Of a stretch of 64,000 nucleotides of DNA, positions 60,472 to 64,000 are shown in pieces. The position numbers and the translations under genes were made by a program. The stretch is taken from positions 62,001 to 126,000 of the forward strand of contig NZ_WELI01000002.1 of the NCBI RefSeq assembly GCF_009184635.1, given 5' to 3'. The notes under the pieces were generated by a model. That model was given only the letters and a program-made list of their open reading frames with translations, had not been told where the DNA came from and ran no database searches. Origin of the DNA: Rudanella paleaurantiibacter (GTDB lineage: Bacteria; Bacteroidota; Bacteroidia; Cytophagales; Spirosomataceae). Numbering within the stretch: position 1 is the stretch's first letter; every line of letters starts with the position of its first letter.

Positions 60472-63400
60472 TTAAGCCGTAATCCGCTTTTTGCTGCGGG
60501 AAAACTGCTCGCGCGATTCGGTAATGGTTTCGTACTCTTCCTTCGAGCCGACAATCACGCCCTGGTAACGACGGACACCGGTACCGGCTGGGATCAGGTG
60601 ACCCACGATAACGTTTTCCTTCAGCCCTTCGAGCGTATCGTTCTTACCACGGATCGAAGCTTCGCTCAATACCTTGGTTGTCTCCTGGAACGAAGCGGCC
60701 GAGATAAAGCTTTCCGTACCCAACGATGCCTGGGTGATACCCATCAGCGTCGGTTGTGAAACGGCAGGCATGGCATCCCGAACCACCACGATGGGCAGGT
60801 CACGGCGCTTCAGGCTTGAGTTCTCATCACGCAAACGACGTGACGAGATAATCTGACCCGGCTTCAGGGTTTCGGAGCCACCGGCATCCATCACCACTTT
60901 AGCGTCCATTACCTTATCGTTCTCTTCACGGAACGACCACTTGTCAACCACCTGACCTTCGAGGAAGTTGGTATCGCCTGAGTCGATGATCTCCACTTTC
61001 TGCATCATCTGCCGAACAATGGCTTCGATGTGCTTATCGTTGATCTTCACACCTTGCAAGCGGTAAACCTCCTGGATTTCGTTCACCAGGTACTCCTGAA
61101 CGGCCGTTGGTCCTTTAATCGCCAGAATATCGCTCGGCGTAATGGCACCATCCGACAGCGGAGCACCAGCCCGTACGAAGTCATTATCCTGTACAAGGAT
61201 AAACTTCGACAGCGGAACGAGGTATTTCTTCTTCGTACCGTCTTTCGATTCGATGAAGATTTCCCGGTTACCACGCTTGATGGTTCCGTAGGTTACAACA
61301 CCGTCGATTTCCGAAACGACCGCCGGGTTCGACGGGTTACGAGCTTCGAAGAGTTCAGTTACCCGTGGCAGACCACCCGTAATATCGCGGGTTTTACCCA
61401 CGTTACGCGGAATCTTGGCCAGCGGCTGACCGGCTTTGATCGTTTGTCCGGTTTTTACAACCAGACGCGCGCCAACCGGCAAGTTGTACCCTTTCTCGGT
61501 GATGTCTTCCAGCAACGTGCTTACACCACTGACCACGATAGCCGGGTTCTTGGTCTTGTCACGGCTTTCGATGATTACCATCTCCTGGAAGCCAGTCTGC
61601 TCGTCAAATTCTTCGCGGTAGGTGATACCCTCCTCGATTGCGTCGAACGAAACGGTACCGGTCAGTTCAGAAAGGATAACGGCGTTGTAAGGATCCCAGG
61701 CGCTCAGTTCGTCGCCTTTTTTCACCATATCACCATCCTTCACCCGCAGGAACGCACCGTACGGAACGTTGTTGCTGATGTAGACCTGATTGCGGTCGTC
61801 GGGGTTAACAATCCGAACTTCACCCGAACGGCCCATCACGACCGTCTGTGGGTTCCCTTCGCTGTCTTCCGACTCTACCGTACGCATTTCTTCAAACTCG
61901 ATCAGACCGTCGAATTTAGCCCGAATTGAGGCATCAACGGCGATGTTTGAAGCCGTACCACCCACGTGGAAGGTACGCAGCGTCAGCTGTGTACCCGGCT
62001 CACCGATCGACTGCGAGGCAATAACCCCTACAGCTTCACCAATGTCGACCATGCGGCCCGTAGCGAGGTTGCGGCCGTAGCACTTACTACAAACGCCCTT
62101 CTTCGATTCGCAAGTCAGTACCGAACGGATTTCAACCGTTTCGATGCTCGTCTCGTCGATGGCTGCGGCAATTTCTTCCGTAATCAGATCACCCGAAGCT
62201 ACCAGCAACAACGGATTGCCATCGGCATCTTTCTTGAGCGGATCGTATACATCGTGTACCGTAGTCCGGCCCAGAATACGCTCTGACAGCGGCTCTACAA
62301 TATCTTCGTTATCTTTCAACGCCGACACTTGCAGGCCCCGCAACGTACCACAGTCGTTTTCGCTAATGATTACGTCCTGAGCTACGTCGTGCAGACGGCG
62401 AGTCAGGTAACCGGCATCGGCTGTTTTCAAAGCCGTATCGGCCAGACCTTTCCGGGCACCGTGCGTCGAGATGAAGTACTCCAATACGTCGAGACCCTCT
62501 TTGAAGTTCGACAGAATCGGGTTTTCAATGATTTCACCGACTGAGCCTTGCAGGTTTTTCTGAGGCTTCGCCATCAGACCCCGCATACCACCCAGCTGAC
62601 GAATCTGCTCGCGTGAACCACGGGCACCTGAGTGCATCATCATGTAGATCGAGTTGAAACCACCCTGATCAGCTTCCAGCTGCTTCATAAGTGTTTCGGT
62701 TACCCGCGAGTTTACCCGCGTCCAGATATCAATCACCTGGTTGTAACGCTCGTTCTCCGTGATCAGACCCATCAGGTAGTTATCCCAAACACCCTGTACG
62801 CTCTGCTTAGCCTCTTCAATGAGTCCCTGCTTCGCTTCAGGAATCATCACGTCGCTCAAACCGATTGACAGACCACCCCGGAAGGCCATCTGGAAACCGA
62901 GTTCCTTAATATCGTCGAGGAAAGCTGCCGTTTTGGCAACGCCCGAGATTTTGAAGATCAGCGCAATGATTTGCTGGAGTTTTTTCTTCGTCAACAGTTC
63001 GTTGATGAAGCCTACCTCTTTTGGTACAAACTGATTGAACAGCAACCGGCCGGCTACCGTCTCAACGATCTTTGTTTCGAGCTCGCCCTGCTCATTCCGT
63101 ACCTCAACCCGGCACTTAATGTTGGCATGCTTCGATACTTTTCCTTCGTTGATGGCGATGATTACCTCTTCGGCACCGTAGAAGGTCATACCTTCACCAA
63201 CAATCGGATACTCGGGGGTTGTTTTACGGCCTTTGGTCACGTAGTACAGACCCAACACCATGTCCTGCGACGGTACCGTGATCGGCGCGCCGTTGGCTGG
63301 GTTGAGAATGTTGTGTGAAGCCAGCATCAACAATGACGCTTCCAGGATTGCCTCCTGGCCCAGCGGCACGTGAACGGCCATCTGGTCACCGTCAAAGTCG

Positions 63401-64000
63401 GCGTTGAAGGCCGTTGTCACGAGTGGGTGCAGCTGAATAGCTTTACCCTCGATCAGTTTAGGCTGGAATGCCTGAATACCCAAACGGTGCAGCGTTGGAG
63501 CCCGGTTGAGCAATACAGGGTGACCTTTCAGTACGTTTTCCAGAATGTCCCAGATAACCGGATCTTTGCGATCAACGATTTTCTTGGCCGATTTCACCGT
63601 TTTCACGATGCCCCGCTCGATCAACTTGCGGATGATAAACGGCTTGAACAACTCGGCGGCCATGTCTTTTGGCAGACCGCACTCGTGCATTTTCAGCTCA
63701 GGACCTACCACAATTACCGAACGGCCTGAGTAGTCAACACGCTTACCGAGCAGGTTTTGCCGGAAACGCCCCTGCTTACCTTTCAGCATGTCAGACAGCG
63801 ACTTCAGCGCGCGGTTACCTTCTGAGCGAACAGCGTTGACCTTACGTGAGTTGTCGAACAATGAGTCGACGGCCTCCTGCAACATCCGCTTTTCGTTCCG
63901 AAGAATTACCTCAGGTGCTTTGATCTCGATCAGACGCTTCAAACGGTTGTTCCGAATGATAACCCGACGATACAGGTCATTCAAATCAGACGTAGCGAAA
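60472..64000 (-). CDS. rpoC: RNA polymerase beta' subunit, N-terminal part outside the window
   Basis: The frame is open to the window edge (reading [20 protein letters not shown] from the edge), so the 5' part, including the zinc ribbon, is missing. Visible: the active-site Mg motif NADFDGDQM, the bridge-helix region [20 protein letters not shown]-like sequence, and the second zinc site [13 protein letters not shown]. About 1,175 of roughly 1,430 usual residues are present. It ends with a basic tail SRSKKRITA and a terminator; rpoB should lie just beyond the edge, as in the usual rpoBC order. Confidence 0.97.
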   Translation of the reverse strand, partial: FATSDLNDLYRRVIIRNNRLKRLIEIKAPEVILRNEKRMLQEAVDSLFDNSRKVNAVRSEGNRALKSLSDMLKGKQGRFRQNLLGKRVDYSGRSVIVVGPELKMHECGLPKDMAAELFKPFIIRKLIERGIVKTVKSAKKIVDRKDPVIWDILENVLKGHPVLLNRAPTLHRLGIQAFQPKLIEGKAIQLHPLVTTAFNADFDGDQMAVHVPLGQEAILEASLLMLASHNILNPANGAPITVPSQDMVLGLYYVTKGRKTTPEYPIVGEGMTFYGAEEVIIAINEGKVSKHANIKCRVEVRNEQGELETKIVETVAGRLLFNQFVPKEVGFINELLTKKKLQQIIALIFKISGVAKTAAFLDDIKELGFQMAFRGGLSIGLSDVMIPEAKQGLIEEAKQSVQGVWDNYLMGLITENERYNQVIDIWTRVNSRVTETLMKQLEADQGGFNSIYMMMHSGARGSREQIRQLGGMRGLMAKPQKNLQGSVGEIIENPILSNFKEGLDVLEYFISTHGARKGLADTALKTADAGYLTRRLHDVAQDVIISENDCGTLRGLQVSALKDNEDIVEPLSERILGRTTVHDVYDPLKKDADGNPLLLVASGDLITEEIAAAIDETSIETVEIRSVLTCESKKGVCSKCYGRNLATGRMVDIGEAVGVIASQSIGEPGTQLTLRTFHVGGTASNIAVDASIRAKFDGLIEFEEMRTVESEDSEGNPQTVVMGRSGEVRIVNPDDRNQVYISNNVPYGAFLRVKDGDMVKKGDELSAWDPYNAVILSELTGTVSFDAIEEGITYREEFDEQTGFQEMVIIESRDKTKNPAIVVSGVSTLLEDITEKGYNLPVGARLVVKTGQTIKAGQPLAKIPRNVGKTRDITGGLPRVTELFEARNPSNPAVVSEIDGVVTYGTIKRGNREIFIESKDGTKKKYLVPLSKFILVQDNDFVRAGAPLSDGAITPSDILAIKGPTAVQEYLVNEIQEVYRLQGVKINDKHIEAIVRQMMQKVEIIDSGDTNFLEGQVVDKWSFREENDKVMDAKVVMDAGGSETLKPGQIISSRRLRDENSSLKRRDLPIVVVRDAMPAVSQPTLMGITQASLGTESFISAASFQETTKVLSEASIRGKNDTLEGLKENVIVGHLIPAGTGVRRYQGVIVGSKEEYETITESREQFSRSKKRITA

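Noticed and set aside
1-64000. CRISPR array
   Set aside because: No regularly spaced identical repeats with unique spacers were seen; the repeats present are palindromes, one minisatellite and one long direct repeat.

Overview
The window reads as a chromosomal segment of a gliding member of the Bacteroidota, most likely a Cytophagales/Spirosomaceae-type bacterium. This is an inference from gliding lipoproteins GldB and GldH, the PSP1-type protein RicT, a NagB-LmbE fusion, a TonB-receptor-like outer-membrane barrel, several lipoproteins with Bacteroidota-type signals, weak Shine-Dalgarno sites, and promoters of the TTG-N19/20-TAnnTTTG type. No rRNA, tRNA, CRISPR array, transposase or integrase was recognised.

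Layout. 1-7.9 kb (minus strand): a DUF3445 (haem-dependent oxidative N-demethylase family) gene cut by the window edge, preceded by a molybdenum hydroxylase cluster: XdhC maturation factor, cysteine desulfurase, CoxG-like protein, [2Fe-2S] subunit, Mo-cofactor subunit, FAD subunit. 8-14 kb: mostly single genes separated by strong hairpin terminators (DUF6265, DUF1080, P1/DmpA peptidase, DinB, DUF4136 lipoprotein, OmpR-type regulator, AI-2E exporter family). 14-17.4 kb: LON-domain protein and gldH (minus), then a BlaI/M56 (BlaR1-like) regulator-protease pair (plus) whose promoter contains a palindrome exactly between the -33 and -7 boxes.

17.4-21.7 kb is the accessory island and the most interesting part. 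It holds two minus-strand genes for putatively secreted proteins that share a 469-bp identical 5' part but have diverged C-terminal domains with six cysteines at almost identical spacing. Each is followed at once by a tiny two-helix membrane protein. In both genes the signal peptide and the body are in different frames, joined at a six-G tract. The island also carries further small membrane genes (one broken), a lipoprotein gene, a 47-bp tail of a lost M56 paralogue and an XRE regulator. It looks like a polymorphic secreted toxin/bacteriocin-like cassette array with small membrane (immunity-like) partners; that function is inference.

21.9-35 kb: ricT, purD, recQ (minus), kdsD (plus), GT39 glycosyltransferase carrying an in-frame palindromic repeat, membrane-anchored MutS-like ATPase, Fur-family regulator, ABC exporter, gldB (all minus). 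35-38 kb: an outer-membrane barrel gene, then a tandemly duplicated lipoprotein with decayed upstream genes and a remnant tail of a second barrel gene, repeating the architecture of the M56 locus. 38-45 kb (plus): recX, TonB-receptor-like barrel, membrane thioredoxin, HMA metallochaperone, copA. 45-50.6 kb (minus): aldose-epimerase-like protein, nagB-LmbE fusion, HtrA/DegP protease, Hsp20. 50.8-53.2 kb (minus): the conserved acpP-fabF-rnc operon. Then kdsA (plus), abutting without spacing a convergent SGNH esterase gene with DUF11 repeats, a J-like coiled-coil protein, a prolyl oligopeptidase and the 3' part of rpoC, which runs off the right edge.

A second theme is many long inverted repeats (up to 30 bp of perfect stem) of several unrelated families, nearly all between genes. 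They probably double as terminators, and one has entered a reading frame.
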